DNA of 64,000 bases from PALSA-129 sp050014595 (GTDB lineage Bacteria; Acidobacteriota; Terriglobia; Bryobacterales; Bryobacteraceae). Below, piece after piece: positions 45,741 through 54,937 of the stretch. Where the stretch lies: assembly GCA_050014595.1 (NCBI GenBank), contig JBEKDA010000007.1:72553-136552 (forward strand). The letters run 5' to 3'. A program made the translations under genes and the position numbers. Each line of letters begins with the position of its first letter. Positions within the stretch are counted from its first letter, which is position 1. Under the pieces are notes generated by a model that was given only the letters and a program-made list of their open reading frames with translations, ran no database searches and was not told the origin of the DNA.

Positions 45741-48700
45741 CTACCAGCCGCACAGCCCTTCGATGTGGGCGGCCGAGCCGTCACGCAGCCAGGCGTCGAG
45801 TTGCGCCGGCTCTTTCAGTTGTTGGCCGCGCCTGCGCGGGACAATCAGGTAGCGGCAATCCAGATCGGGAAGGGCGGTCATATCGCCCCACAGCTTCTCG
45901 AACTGCGCCACCGGAAAGATGTCTTCCTGGCCCTTGCCCCAGCGCTTCTTGACGTCCTTCAGAGTAATGTAGGTTGGCATCCGCGCGGCCAGGCGGCGGG
46001 TGGCGTCGCCGAGTTTCTGTTGGTCGGCGAGATCGCCGCGTTCCAGGCCGAAAACCGCCAGCACGCGGTCCAGATCGAGCCAATACGTCGCGCTGTTGTA
46101 ATACGAAAGCTGGGATTCCACCTCTTCGCGCGGCAACGCCATTCCCTCCACCAGCCGCAAACCGCCGTTGACTCGCGCCAGGCCGCCGCCGCGATCCTCC
46201 AACTGGCGGGCAATCACTTCGCTGGTGAGGCCCGCGCCCTGTTCGATGTGGTAACCGAGCAGCGCCGCGTCCAGATCGGCGCCGGTGGTGTCGATGTTGT
46301 GCACCATCAGGTAGTTCAGCCGTGGATATTCGGCCAGCAGGCGGAGCAGCGTGCCGTTGCGAAGCAGGTTGGAGATCTCGTACCAGTGCCCCACCGGATG
46401 GAGGCACTGAAGCGGGAGGTTGTCGGTATAGTTGCTGCCTTCGCCCGCCTGGCGCGCCCACTGGATCAGCGTGTGGTGGAGGCTTTCGCGCACTTTCTGC
46501 GCCTGTTCGTCGAGCAACTGCTGCGGCATTTCCTCCCAGACGAAACGCAGATCGCGTTCCATGGGAACCATGCGCAAGCCGATGCTCCGGCCGGGCGAAA
46601 GCAGCACCGGACCGGGGTAGCCGTAGTTCTGGCAGGCGCCAAGATGAGCGGCGATGGCGTCGTGCGTCAGGTAGCTGGTGGTGAAGACATGCGGCGGCAG
46701 CGTACCGGTTTCGCGGCCGGTGCGCAGGCTCTTGGCGAGGTGCACTTCCACAAAGCTGCGGTGGCGGCCGCCCAACCGGCAGAAGGGGTTGAGCGCCTTC
46801 ACCACGCCCGCGCCCTTGGTCCAGCGGCTGCCGGTGCCCCCGGCCAGCGAGACCACCGCCACCCTGCCGCTCGCCAGGGCATCCAGACCGGTGCGGCGAT
46901 AGTGCTCCGGCAGACCTTTGGTAGCGTCCGCCAGGTCGCCGGGCTGAACGTCCTGAATGTCGCTGTTGGCCGGCAAACGGTTCTGCGCCAGGCCGATGCG
47001 GCCGCCGCGGAGGTCGTCTTGAATCTGCTCGTGTTGCACGGCATCGAAACCATGCGCCCGCAGCAGCGCATCCAGGCTATGGGCGGCGGCGGACGGCTTC
47101 TCGTGGCCGCGCGGCAGCAGGTGATCGAACATCTGCTGCACCATGCCGCCGAACTCGGGCAGGTTGCGGCAGGCGGAGGCGAAACGGTCGAGCTCGGCGC
47201 GGCGCGCGGGGGAGAGCAACTTAGCTTCGGAGCGGACCAGCGGTGGGACGGCCAGAGTGTAATACTCCGCTGGCATGAGGGCGGCCTCGCCTGCGCGCAG
47301 AACCGCGGTGGTACCCCACTCGTTGATGGTGAAGTGGTACACCACCGGCTCCATGGCGAACGGCACGGCGTGTTCCATGGCGGCCTTGGTTTCGCTCATG
47401 ATCCGTTGCAGGCGTTCCTGGGCTTCGGCTTTGTGGCGCGGTTGAAACAGGAAGCCCATGCCGCCGCCGGACATGCCGCCGAGCATCCAGAAGCCCCAGA
47501 AATCGTCGCCCATTTCGGCGCGCACGCGCTCGATCAGGGTGTGAGTATAAAGGTTGCCGGCCCAGGGGATGATGGTCTGAATGGGCCCATCGAAATTGCG
47601 TCCGGTCGAGCGGCCGATGCCGCGCACATCGCCTTGGCGAAGCTGAACCAGCACTTCATCCAGGATGCCTATGGCTTCGCGGCGGGCCAGCCATTCCTTT
47701 TCCGAGCGCAGCAGATAGCGCTCGGTGACCATTTCCAGGATGGGGCCCACGTCCTGGGCCATCCCGCCGTGCACCAGCACCAGGCTGTCCTGCAAAACCT
47801 GGCGGGTTTCAGGCGAGATCTCGGCCGCGTCGAAGATGCGATGCCGGGGCAGCAGGCAGCCGCGGCTGATGCCGAACTCGGGGTCGTCCGAAGAGGCGGC
47901 GACGCCGTAGATCAGCTTGACGCCGGGCCAGACGCCGCCGGAATCCTGCCAGCCGCCGCCGGAACCGCCCAGCCACTCGCCCAGGATGGCGCGCGCGGCC
48001 ACCAGGCGGCGCTCCTCTTCGTCCAATCCGCCGGTGAGGCATCGGACCTGGCCAGTAGCGCGCATGCAGGCCGAGATCAGGCTGGCAAGCAGACTGGTGG
48101 AGACGGCCAGGCGCGAACCTTTGGGAATCCCGTTGACCCTGCTGACGATCTCGAGCCCCAGCCCGCGAGCGCCGGTGAGCCGCTCGAGAACGTCGGAGAG
48201 CGGCTGCGACGCGCCTTCCATGCCGGGCGGCACCAGTCCGGAGGCGATCACGGCGGCTTTGAGCAATCCAAGGTAATCGCGGGCGAAATCGAAGACCTCG
48301 GCAATGGAAGCGATCTCGGCGGTGGCCCGCAAGTCCACGCTGGCGAGCCGCAGCACCGGCTGATCGATCACGCGGAGGTAGGCTTCCACGGGCGGTTTGG
48401 GTTCGGCGGGGAGACCTGAGCCGCGGACGGCCAGATCGATGGATATGTTGAGGACGCGCGCGCCTTCGGGGAAGTCCATGCCGAGGAAGAAGATGTCGCT
48501 CCAGCCGCTGTGCGTGAGATCCATGCGGACGGGGGTGGATTCCGAAAGCACCGGGTAGAGCCCGGAGGCCGGGCGCAGCAGTTCGGGACGGAGGCGGAGC
48601 GCGTAGTCGGCGGGATGGCCGGTGCGGAACATCCACTGGTTGCCGCGGACCGAGCGCACGCTACGGCGGACCTGGTCGGCCAGGGTCTGGAAGCCCAGGC

Positions 48701-49064
48701 CGCGGTAGGCGGCAGCCAGAGCGCTGGAGATGGCGGCTCCCGGTCCGTTGGCGCTCTGGGCGGCGAGGAAGAGATCGATGGCCTCTTCGAAGCGGCGCTT
48801 CAACAGGTTGGAATAGCCGGCGAAGGGGATCTGTGAAGCCGCCCCGGCGGGATCGCGCGGCGGGACGTGGTAGCGATGAATGGCGTAGAGGAAGAAGAGC
48901 GCGCGTACGCGCTGGTAGAGGTTGTCGCTGGAGCGGCGGAAACGGTCGAGGGCCTGGCACTCCGCGAGGAGAGCGGCCAGCGGCAAGCCGGCGCAAACCG
49001 AATCAAGCGGGCGGTCGCGGGTCTCGGGGTCGGCGGAGGTGATTACTTCGACCAGAGGGCTCAC
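45741..49064 (-). CDS. Giant fusion: GHMP-type sugar kinase and UDPGP-type pyrophosphorylase
   Basis: This 1107-residue protein has an N-terminal helical region (about 1-165). A GHMP-kinase-like part follows (about 170-640; MDLTHSGWSDIFFLGMDFPE, NISIDLAVRGSG, the loop GGMSGGGMGFLF near residue 528). The C-terminal part (about 690-1107) looks like a UDP-sugar pyrophosphorylase (VVSLAGGTGSRWTKGAGVVK near 740, HNIDTTGADLDAALLGYH later). The order resembles bifunctional kinase/pyrophosphorylases that salvage a free sugar to a nucleotide sugar, but with the domains in the opposite order to Fkp. It starts at GTG 49064, which overlaps the upstream gene's stop (GTGA). The substrate sugar is unknown. 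Confidence 0.7.
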   Translation of the reverse strand: MSPLVEVITSADPETRDRPLDSVCAGLPLAALLAECQALDRFRRSSDNLYQRVRALFFLYAIHRYHVPPRDPAGAASQIPFAGYSNLLKRRFEEAIDLFLAAQSANGPGAAISSALAAAYRGLGFQTLADQVRRSVRSVRGNQWMFRTGHPADYALRLRPELLRPASGLYPVLSESTPVRMDLTHSGWSDIFFLGMDFPEGARVLNISIDLAVRGSGLPAEPKPPVEAYLRVIDQPVLRLASVDLRATAEIASIAEVFDFARDYLGLLKAAVIASGLVPPGMEGASQPLSDVLERLTGARGLGLEIVSRVNGIPKGSRLAVSTSLLASLISACMRATGQVRCLTGGLDEEERRLVAARAILGEWLGGSGGGWQDSGGVWPGVKLIYGVAASSDDPEFGISRGCLLPRHRIFDAAEISPETRQVLQDSLVLVHGGMAQDVGPILEMVTERYLLRSEKEWLARREAIGILDEVLVQLRQGDVRGIGRSTGRNFDGPIQTIIPWAGNLYTHTLIERVRAEMGDDFWGFWMLGGMSGGGMGFLFQPRHKAEAQERLQRIMSETKAAMEHAVPFAMEPVVYHFTINEWGTTAVLRAGEAALMPAEYYTLAVPPLVRSEAKLLSPARRAELDRFASACRNLPEFGGMVQQMFDHLLPRGHEKPSAAAHSLDALLRAHGFDAVQHEQIQDDLRGGRIGLAQNRLPANSDIQDVQPGDLADATKGLPEHYRRTGLDALASGRVAVVSLAGGTGSRWTKGAGVVKALNPFCRLGGRHRSFVEVHLAKSLRTGRETGTLPPHVFTTSYLTHDAIAAHLGACQNYGYPGPVLLSPGRSIGLRMVPMERDLRFVWEEMPQQLLDEQAQKVRESLHHTLIQWARQAGEGSNYTDNLPLQCLHPVGHWYEISNLLRNGTLLRLLAEYPRLNYLMVHNIDTTGADLDAALLGYHIEQGAGLTSEVIARQLEDRGGGLARVNGGLRLVEGMALPREEVESQLSYYNSATYWLDLDRVLAVFGLERGDLADQQKLGDATRRLAARMPTYITLKDVKKRWGKGQEDIFPVAQFEKLWGDMTALPDLDCRYLIVPRRRGQQLKEPAQLDAWLRDGSAAHIEGLCGW

Positions 49065-49918
49065 TTTCGGCCGCCCTCCGCGAGCGCCTGGTCCGCGAGC
49101 AACTCGACCAGGTGGGAAAGCACTTCGCCGCGATCCCGGCCGTGCAGGGCGAGGGCGATTTGGGAAGTGAGCAAGCCATAGCGCGCGCCCAGGTTGTAGC
49201 GGCGGCCGGCTTCTTCGACGGCCAGGTACTGCTCGCGGTGGGCTAGTTCGGCGAGGACGGTGGAGAGCGTGACGGGTGTCTCGGGCGCTGCGGCGATGGC
49301 GCCGCCGAGCAGGTCCATGACCGTGGGGGTGAAGGCGTGGATGCCGAAAAAGCAGAGATAGTAGCCGGCGCGGATGCCGGGGACGACCAGGCGCTGTTCG
49401 GCCTCGGTAGGGGTGGGCTTCTCGAGGACCGTATCGACGCGGTAAAGCCCGGGGCGGCCGGGCTGCCGGCGGCCGGCCACCGCGCCGAAGAAAGGCAACT
49501 GGGATTCGCGAGTGGCCTGGACGCCCGAGACGGAGCATTCCTCGGCCTGAGCGATCTCGACCACCTGGAGGGTGGAGGGTTCACCGGGGCTGACATAGAG
49601 GTGATCGCTGACCATGTGGAGGAAGGGGTCCGAGCCCACGAAGGCGCGGGCGCAATGGATGGCGTGACCATATCCGAGCGGCCGGGGCTGGGCCACGAAA
49701 CGGACCATGCCGGCGTAGCCGCCGGCGGCCTGAGAGTAGCGCGCCTCATCGCCTGGCCAGACCACCACGCAGATATCATCGACGCCTGCGGCGAGGGCCT
49801 GTTCGATGAGGATGCCGAGGACGGACTTCTCGCGACCGTCGCGATCGATCAGATTCTGCAGGGGCAGAGCGCGTTGATCGGGCCCGGCCGCGGTGATGAC
49901 CGCTTTATGAAATCGCAA
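49061..49918 (-). CDS. Nucleotidyltransferase, GalU/RmlA-like
   Basis: This 285-residue protein starts LRFHKAVITAAGPDQRALPL, where the usual GxGTR of the sugar nucleotidyltransferase loop reads GPDQR. It continues with VLGILIEQALAAGVDDICVV, QPRPLGYGHAIHCARAFVG and HMVSDHLYVSPGE, all typical of GalU-like UTP-sugar-1-phosphate uridylyltransferases. The altered loop makes activity uncertain. The start is taken as TTG 49918, with AGGAG 9 nt upstream; no ATG fits. Its stop overlaps the GTG of the fusion gene by 3 nt, so the two are coupled and probably serve the same sugar. Confidence 0.75.
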   Translation of the reverse strand: MRFHKAVITAAGPDQRALPLQNLIDRDGREKSVLGILIEQALAAGVDDICVVVWPGDEARYSQAAGGYAGMVRFVAQPRPLGYGHAIHCARAFVGSDPFLHMVSDHLYVSPGEPSTLQVVEIAQAEECSVSGVQATRESQLPFFGAVAGRRQPGRPGLYRVDTVLEKPTPTEAEQRLVVPGIRAGYYLCFFGIHAFTPTVMDLLGGAIAAAPETPVTLSTVLAELAHREQYLAVEEAGRRYNLGARYGLLTSQIALALHGRDRGEVLSHLVELLADQALAEGGRK

Positions 49919-49983
49919 GTTGGGAAGCTCCTGGCAGCCAGTGTAACGGACGGCGCGGAGCAGGGGAAGGCACGCCACGTGGG

Positions 49984-50001
49984 GCGGGCAATCTTGCCCG
50001 C
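49984..50001. repeat. REP-like palindrome GCGGGCAA-TC-TTGCCCGC
   Basis: A perfect 8-bp stem with a 2-nt loop lies in the 170-nt gap 49919-50088, followed by the smaller palindrome AGCCGGCTCAGCCGG. Near-identical copies are at 58748 and 59488. I see nothing else in this gap. Confidence 0.8.
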
Positions 50002-50088
50002 AGCCGGCTCAGCCGGACGGAGCCCGGCCAACGCCGCCATTCCTGTCGGCGCTTGCAGCCACCATTGCCTCGCACTCATGCGTGCCGC

Positions 50089-50298
50089 TCATGCCGACGC
50101 CCGGTCCCGACAGACTGTCCGTGCCCCATCTCTAGCCTGCTTGAGCAGAGCCTCGGCCTCTTCGAGGCGGCCCTGTTCGCACGCCAGAACTCCGTCGCGC
50201 AATAGGTTCTCCCATTGCGCCGTCTGCATGCAATACACCACGGTTACGAAGCATGAAAACACAACACCTGTACACAGTGTGCGGAAGCGCCGCATCAT
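50089..50298 (-). CDS. Short secreted TPR-like protein, possibly a truncated gene
   Basis: This 69-residue frame has a signal-like N-terminus (MMRRFRTLCTGVVFSCFVTV) followed by one TPR-like helix pair (QTAQWENLLRDGVLACEQGR, LEEAEALLKQARDG) and then ends. TPR proteins are normally much longer, so this may be the 5' end of a gene cut short. It lies 69 nt downstream of the response regulator on the same strand. Confidence 0.45.
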   Translation of the reverse strand: MMRRFRTLCTGVVFSCFVTVVYCMQTAQWENLLRDGVLACEQGRLEEAEALLKQARDGARTVCRDRASA

Positions 50299-50318
50299 GC
50301 TCACTTTCTTTCACAGCC

Positions 50319-50336
50319 GCGCGCCTGCGGGCGCGC
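50319..50336. repeat. Hairpin GCGCGCC-TGCG-GGCGCGC
   Basis: A perfect 7-bp stem lies between the response regulator stop and the short TPR gene. There is no U run, so terminator function is uncertain; it may be a REP-like element. Confidence 0.4.
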
Positions 50337-50367
50337 TAACGGTTATCAGGTGAAATGGGAAGGAAGG

Positions 50368-51060
50368 TCATTCTTCCTGCTCCGGTTCGAAACGGTAACC
50401 AACGTCCCGAATGGTCTGTATATAGATCGGCCGATGCGGTTTCGGCTCGACCTTGGCCCGTAACGTCACTACGCACCGGTCAATGCTGCGCTCCGTGACC
50501 GTCACGGAATTGCCCCAGACGGCTTCCAGAATCGCGGCGCGCGTGAGCGCGCACCCGGGGTGTCTGCCAAAATAAGCCAACAGTTGGAATTCCTTGGCAG
50601 TCATGATGACCTCCTGGCCGTTGCGAAACAGCCGGTGCGTCATGTAGTGCAGTTCAAATTCGCCAAATCTGCAGATGGCGGCGCCGCTCGACCTCCTTCG
50701 CCGCAGGAACGCGTTGGTACGGGCAATCAGTTCGCCGATGCTGAAGGGCTTGGTGATGTAATCGTCGGCGCCCAGGTTCAGCCCGAGGATGATATCCTCT
50801 TCCTGGCCTTTGGCGGTCAGCATGAGAATCGGCATTTCCAGGCCGCGCGCCCGCACCGTGCGGCAGATCTCGTAACCATTGACGCGCGGCAGCATGATGT
50901 CGAGCAGGATCAAATCAGGATCTTTGGAAACCGCCAAATCCAGTCCCGTCTCTCCGTCCGCCGCCGTAAGAACCGTGTAGCCTATGGACGCGAAGGTATC
51001 CTTGAGGCCGCGCAGCAAAGCGGGTTCATCCTCTACGATCAGAATCCGGCTGCCGGTCAT
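50368..51060 (-). CDS. OmpR-family two-component response regulator
   Basis: This 230-residue protein has a receiver domain (ILIVEDEPALLRGLKDTFAS; phospho-Asp in DLILLDIMLPRVNGYEI near residue 53; Lys in TAKGQEEDIILG) and a C-terminal winged helix of OmpR/PhoB type (TAKEFQLLAYFGRHPGCALT, RAILEAVWGN, RAKVEPKPHRPIYIQTIRDV). Its ATG overlaps the kinase stop by 4 nt (ATGA), so it is coupled to and surely partnered with the upstream sensor. The target genes are unknown. Confidence 0.93.
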   Translation of the reverse strand: MTGSRILIVEDEPALLRGLKDTFASIGYTVLTAADGETGLDLAVSKDPDLILLDIMLPRVNGYEICRTVRARGLEMPILMLTAKGQEEDIILGLNLGADDYITKPFSIGELIARTNAFLRRRRSSGAAICRFGEFELHYMTHRLFRNGQEVIMTAKEFQLLAYFGRHPGCALTRAAILEAVWGNSVTVTERSIDRCVVTLRAKVEPKPHRPIYIQTIRDVGYRFEPEQEE

Positions 51061-53021
51061 GCGCGCGCCCCCATCGCCGGGTCGCAGGGCAGTACGATAC
51101 TGAAGGTACTGCCCGCGCCGGCCTGGCTGTTGACTTCGACCGCGCCGCCATGCGCCCGCACGATGAAATCGACGATGCTGAGGCCCAGGCCGCAGCCGCC
51201 CGTCTCGCGCGCGAGGCGCCGGTCCACCTGGTAGAAACTGCGAAAAATGCGTTTCTGTTCGCGCGCGGGAATTCCGATGCCGTTGTCTTTCACGGCGAGG
51301 ATCAGATGGCCGTCGTCCCGATAGGCACGCACGGAGATCTTTTTATCACCCGGCGTATACTTGTGGGCATTGTCCAACAGGTTGAGCAGCGCGGCTACCA
51401 GGGCGTCCTCATCGGCGCGAATGGAGGGCAGGCCGTCGCTGACCTCCACGTCCAAGCGGCACGGCGAAGCTTTCAGGCGGTCGCGCATCACGCGCACCGC
51501 GGAGATCACCACATCGGAAGGATTCGTCTCGGCGAACTGGAATCTCTGGCGATTGCGCTCGATGCGCGAGAACGTCAGAAAATTCTCGATCAGGCGCGCC
51601 AAGCGAAGGTTTTCGCCGACGATCAATTCGAGGTAGTCGCGGGTTTTCAGGGGATCGAACTGCGCATCCCGGAGCAACGCATCCGCCAGCAGGCGCATGG
51701 AAGCCAGGGGCGTTTTCAATTCGTGGGAAACCGTCGCCACCAAATTGGTTTTCATGCGGGTCAGTCGCAACTGGCGCCGGAACGATTGGCCGACCAGGAG
51801 ACCGGCGATCGTCGTTGCGGCAATCACCAGAAACCCCACCCATGCGTAGACGGCCATCTGGCGCCGCGCGGCTTCCTCCACCGGTTTGGTGCCAAGCATC
51901 GAGAACGAGACTTGCCAGGCGGGCAACATCGGTCCCGCCGGAATCGCATCCGCGGTGGCGGGGACGAAATTCCCGGGTGGCACCACGGCGAACTTCACGC
52001 TCGACGTATTCCTGTCCTCCAGCAGGCGCTCCATCACAGAAGATACGGTTGCGGTGCGGTAGAGGGCAATCACCCGTCCGCTCGGGGAATGCAGCGTCCA
52101 CGTATCCGGGATGCCAGCCGCAGCGACCGGGCCCTGCTTGACGCGGAGACGGGGGCTTTCCGAATCGAGGAACTCAACGGCCAGGCGCTCCGCCGCGTCC
52201 ATGGGAAATGCATAGCGCTCGGGTTGGGGCGCCAGGGAACGGAACTCGGCGATCAGGAAAATCCGCTGGGCCGAGGGCATCACGGTAGCATCGTAGTCGT
52301 TCAACAGCGCGGCCAGCCGCTGAGCCACACGTTGATATCGCGGGCTGGCCGGCTTCATGAGGTGCAAAGCAAGCAACAACTCGTCGGCGGCGATCGGGCG
52401 GTGCTCCATATCTTCGCCCCGGTTCGCGAAGCGGCCCGCCAGGAACTGGCTCTCGATCACGCGAAGCGCCGCTTCTCTGTCTCCGCTCGTGACCAGACAG
52501 CGAATCTGGCCCTGGGTGGCACGCGCCGCGAACGAGAGATCCGTTTCGGACGCCGCCATGCGTGCGTACCCCGCCGCGGCATCGCCCAGCCGGGCGGGTT
52601 GCCGCTCCAGCATTTCCATCGCACGCCAGTCGGGCCGGCTCATCAGGGGATCGGGAGACGGCATCGCGACGGGCGCGGGATAGACGGGAGCGCCGCCGCG
52701 ATCGAGCAGGACGACGGAATCGGCCAGGCCCGCGGCAACGATGCGGCGGAAGTCTGCCGCGGTTGCTTTCCCGGCCTGTGCCTCGACGGCGGCGGCGCGG
52801 GATGTCCAAAACTCAGCCAGGCGGTCGCGAACGAAGCGGAGCTGGTTGCGATAGGCTTCCCGCACGTTTTGCCGTGCCGACTCGACCTGGTTCCTGGAAG
52901 CCTCATGCATGAACCAGAGAACGCAGGCCGTCGGGACCAGAACTCCAAGGAAGAGAAAGAGCAACATGAACCATGCGCCCCGCCTCTCGCTCATCCCGCC
53001 GGATCTGGTGGCAGTCGGCAC
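51057..53021 (-). CDS. Two-component sensor histidine kinase
   Basis: This 654-residue membrane sensor has an N-terminal helix (FMLLFLFLGVLVPTACVLWF), a large extracytoplasmic sensing region of about 340 residues, a second helix near residue 390 (VGFLVIAATTIAGLLVG), and the kinase core. The core shows the H-box TVSHELKTPLASMRLLADAL near residue 430, the N-box LLNLLDNAHKYTPGDK, and the G-boxes DNGIGIPAREQ and GGCGLGLSIVDFIVRAHGG. The start is GTG 53021, with AGGAG 9 nt upstream. It follows the secreted TPR gene by 12 nt and overlaps the response regulator by 4 nt; all three are one operon. Confidence 0.92.
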   Translation of the reverse strand: MPTATRSGGMSERRGAWFMLLFLFLGVLVPTACVLWFMHEASRNQVESARQNVREAYRNQLRFVRDRLAEFWTSRAAAVEAQAGKATAADFRRIVAAGLADSVVLLDRGGAPVYPAPVAMPSPDPLMSRPDWRAMEMLERQPARLGDAAAGYARMAASETDLSFAARATQGQIRCLVTSGDREAALRVIESQFLAGRFANRGEDMEHRPIAADELLLALHLMKPASPRYQRVAQRLAALLNDYDATVMPSAQRIFLIAEFRSLAPQPERYAFPMDAAERLAVEFLDSESPRLRVKQGPVAAAGIPDTWTLHSPSGRVIALYRTATVSSVMERLLEDRNTSSVKFAVVPPGNFVPATADAIPAGPMLPAWQVSFSMLGTKPVEEAARRQMAVYAWVGFLVIAATTIAGLLVGQSFRRQLRLTRMKTNLVATVSHELKTPLASMRLLADALLRDAQFDPLKTRDYLELIVGENLRLARLIENFLTFSRIERNRQRFQFAETNPSDVVISAVRVMRDRLKASPCRLDVEVSDGLPSIRADEDALVAALLNLLDNAHKYTPGDKKISVRAYRDDGHLILAVKDNGIGIPAREQKRIFRSFYQVDRRLARETGGCGLGLSIVDFIVRAHGGAVEVNSQAGAGSTFSIVLPCDPAMGARA

Positions 53022-53033
53022 GACCTTCTTCTC

Positions 53034-53903
53034 CTAGGGGATCATGGCCGACTGGATGAGGCGTACGAAGACGGCCTGGAACTGCGGCAGATCGGACGCG
53101 GCAACGCGGGCGGCGAAGTAGACCCTGGTCTTGGTGGTATAGATCCAGGTGTGATACTCGGACATTTTTGTGCCGTCAGGCGTCGTGTAGTCGGCTATGG
53201 CGACCAATGCCTGCTGCCCTCCGATGGGTGCGTCCTGGACGCTATTCAGCCGGTACGCGTAATTCTCGCCGAACTGGGACCGCCGCGACCCTTCCTTTTC
53301 GGCGAAGTCCCACTGAAGCCGGGAGTGAATATCTCCGGCGAGGATATTCTCCGAAGTCATCCAGGCAAAGACGCCAGCATCCTTGAGATCCGCATCCGCC
53401 AACAGCGCCATCTCGCCGATTCCCGATGGAACCGTGCAGGGAACCGACCAATCCTGTGGCAAGTCGAATTGGACTCCGGTCTTCTTGTGCTGGTAGTGGC
53501 TACCCACGACCGTGCCAAGGTCTGGCGTGACGCATGCGGGGATCGCATTGATAACCGCAGAACGCACGCCAACGCTGGCGGAAGCAACCAGACTCTTCGC
53601 CAGATCCTTATAGTCGGGGTAATCCGTTGCCAGTTTTTGGAGTTCTTGCGCGGCTACCGTGAAGTCTCCCTTGCGGATGAGGCTCTGCACCAACAGGTAC
53701 TGCGCCTGGGCGGCCTGGGCCCTTTGCGCGGGCGTCGCGGAACTGACAATCTGGCGGAAGATTTTGATGGCGCCATCGAGGTCGCCGGCAGTTTGCTGCG
53801 CGTAGAGTCCCTTCTGCAACAATTCGGCCGCAGACTGCGCCGAACCTGGGATTGCCAACAGCGATGCAGTGAACACGGACGCTGCTAGGAACTTGGTAAA
53901 CAT
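53034..53903 (-). CDS. Secreted TPR-like protein in the two-component operon
   Basis: This 289-residue protein has a signal peptide (MFTKFLAASVFTASLLAIPGSAQ) and helical TPR-like repeats (AAELLQKGLYAQQTAGDLDG; QYLLVQSLIRKGDFTVAAQE) up to about residue 100. A beta-rich C-terminal domain follows, with GVQFDLPQDWSVPC and ARVAASDLPQFQAVF. It is the first gene of the operon with the sensor and regulator, so it may be an accessory sensing protein in the periplasm. I do not recognise the C-terminal family. Confidence 0.7.
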   Translation of the reverse strand: MFTKFLAASVFTASLLAIPGSAQSAAELLQKGLYAQQTAGDLDGAIKIFRQIVSSATPAQRAQAAQAQYLLVQSLIRKGDFTVAAQELQKLATDYPDYKDLAKSLVASASVGVRSAVINAIPACVTPDLGTVVGSHYQHKKTGVQFDLPQDWSVPCTVPSGIGEMALLADADLKDAGVFAWMTSENILAGDIHSRLQWDFAEKEGSRRSQFGENYAYRLNSVQDAPIGGQQALVAIADYTTPDGTKMSEYHTWIYTTKTRVYFAARVAASDLPQFQAVFVRLIQSAMIP

Positions 53904-53979
53904 AAGTCATCGTCTCCTTTTGCCAGCGCTTTTGAGGGCTTACGCTCAAATCTCGGTCCGCCGTTGCCGGCAGGTCCTG

Positions 53980-54776
53980 CTACGCCACCGACACGCTGGC
54001 AAATACAGAGTACAGCTCTGATATTACCGAAATATTACCCAATGATCCTTTGTTGGTCATCGGAGGAGCGTCGGCGGACTGCGGCCCGGCCAGGGGTTCC
54101 CTGCACCGAATGAACGCAGACCCGCTGGCGGCGCTGGGCGGCCCGAGCGTGGAACCTACCACATTCGCACGCTGACCATCCCTACGTCCTACTTTTGGTT
54201 GATGTCCCGGCGCCCGCCGGGCCGCCTCATCGTCTTGGCCTCGGAGCGCGTGTGCGTAAACCTCCGCCGTCGTCCGCACCGAGGAGTGCCCCAGGCGCTC
54301 CGACACCATCGCCAGCGGTACCCCATCGGCCAGCAGGTGCGACCCGTGGCTGTGGCGCAGGGAGTGCAGGCTCGCCCCCTGGGGAAGCCCCAGCCGGCGG
54401 AACAGCAGCGAAACCACCGACGAGACTGAATTCGGCCGAAGCGGTGTTCCGTCCGGGTTTGCGAAGATCAGTTCCAGGTCCGCCCCGGTAATCAGGCCCG
54501 AACTGCTGGCGGAATTCCGTACTTCTTCTGCTCCTCGGTGCGGCGCACCACTTCGGCGTCCACCGCCGCCTGCTTGGTCGCGAAGCCGAACACCCGGACG
54601 GGCGGCACGTTGCGCGTCGCTGCTGGCGGTTGAAAGACGGTCCTGCTTGCTCTGCAGCTACAAGTACCGCGTGTCCGCGAGCTACGAACCACGTCAGCTT
54701 CCCAGGATGCCGTTTCGGGCCCGTTACTCCCACTTCCAGGCACTGCGCGACCAAGGGGGCGATTTTCCAATCCCAC
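53980..54776 (-). pseudogene. Degenerate tyrosine recombinase (phage-type integrase)
   Basis: Minus-strand sequence 54500-53980 encodes the C-terminal catalytic half: ITGADLELIFANPDG, then HSLRHSHGSHLLADGVPLAM (catalytic Arg and His), and LGHSSVRTTAEVYAHALRG (His and nucleophile Tyr). Upstream, another frame at 54776-54492 carries an N-terminal piece ending FATKQAAVDAEVVRRTEEQK. The two are out of frame and the core-binding domain between them is missing, so the gene is broken by a deletion and a frameshift. It is probably a relic of an integrated element. The extra C-terminal tail after the Tyr motif looks non-native. Confidence 0.75.
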
Positions 54777-54937
54777 TCATGCCAACAGAGTGGACTCGGT
54801 ATGCAAGTTGCCGTTGGCTCCCTACGTGGCGGAGACTCGCCCGGTCTCTCTATGTCGGTGACAACTCAGGACATCCCGCACACATTCAGGTGAGCTTCAG
54901 ATGGAGCCGTTGGACTGGCTTATAGAGGCAACATATC

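Noticed and set aside
45423..48419. A 998-codon open frame on the plus strand opposite the kinase/pyrophosphorylase fusion
   Set aside because: It is antisense to a gene with clear domain motifs; its translation is His/Gln/Ala-rich without motifs, as expected from GC-rich third positions.
51150..53888. A 912-codon open frame opposite the sensor kinase and the TPR gene
   Set aside because: It spans the junction of two real minus-strand genes and has no recognisable domain or ribosome site.
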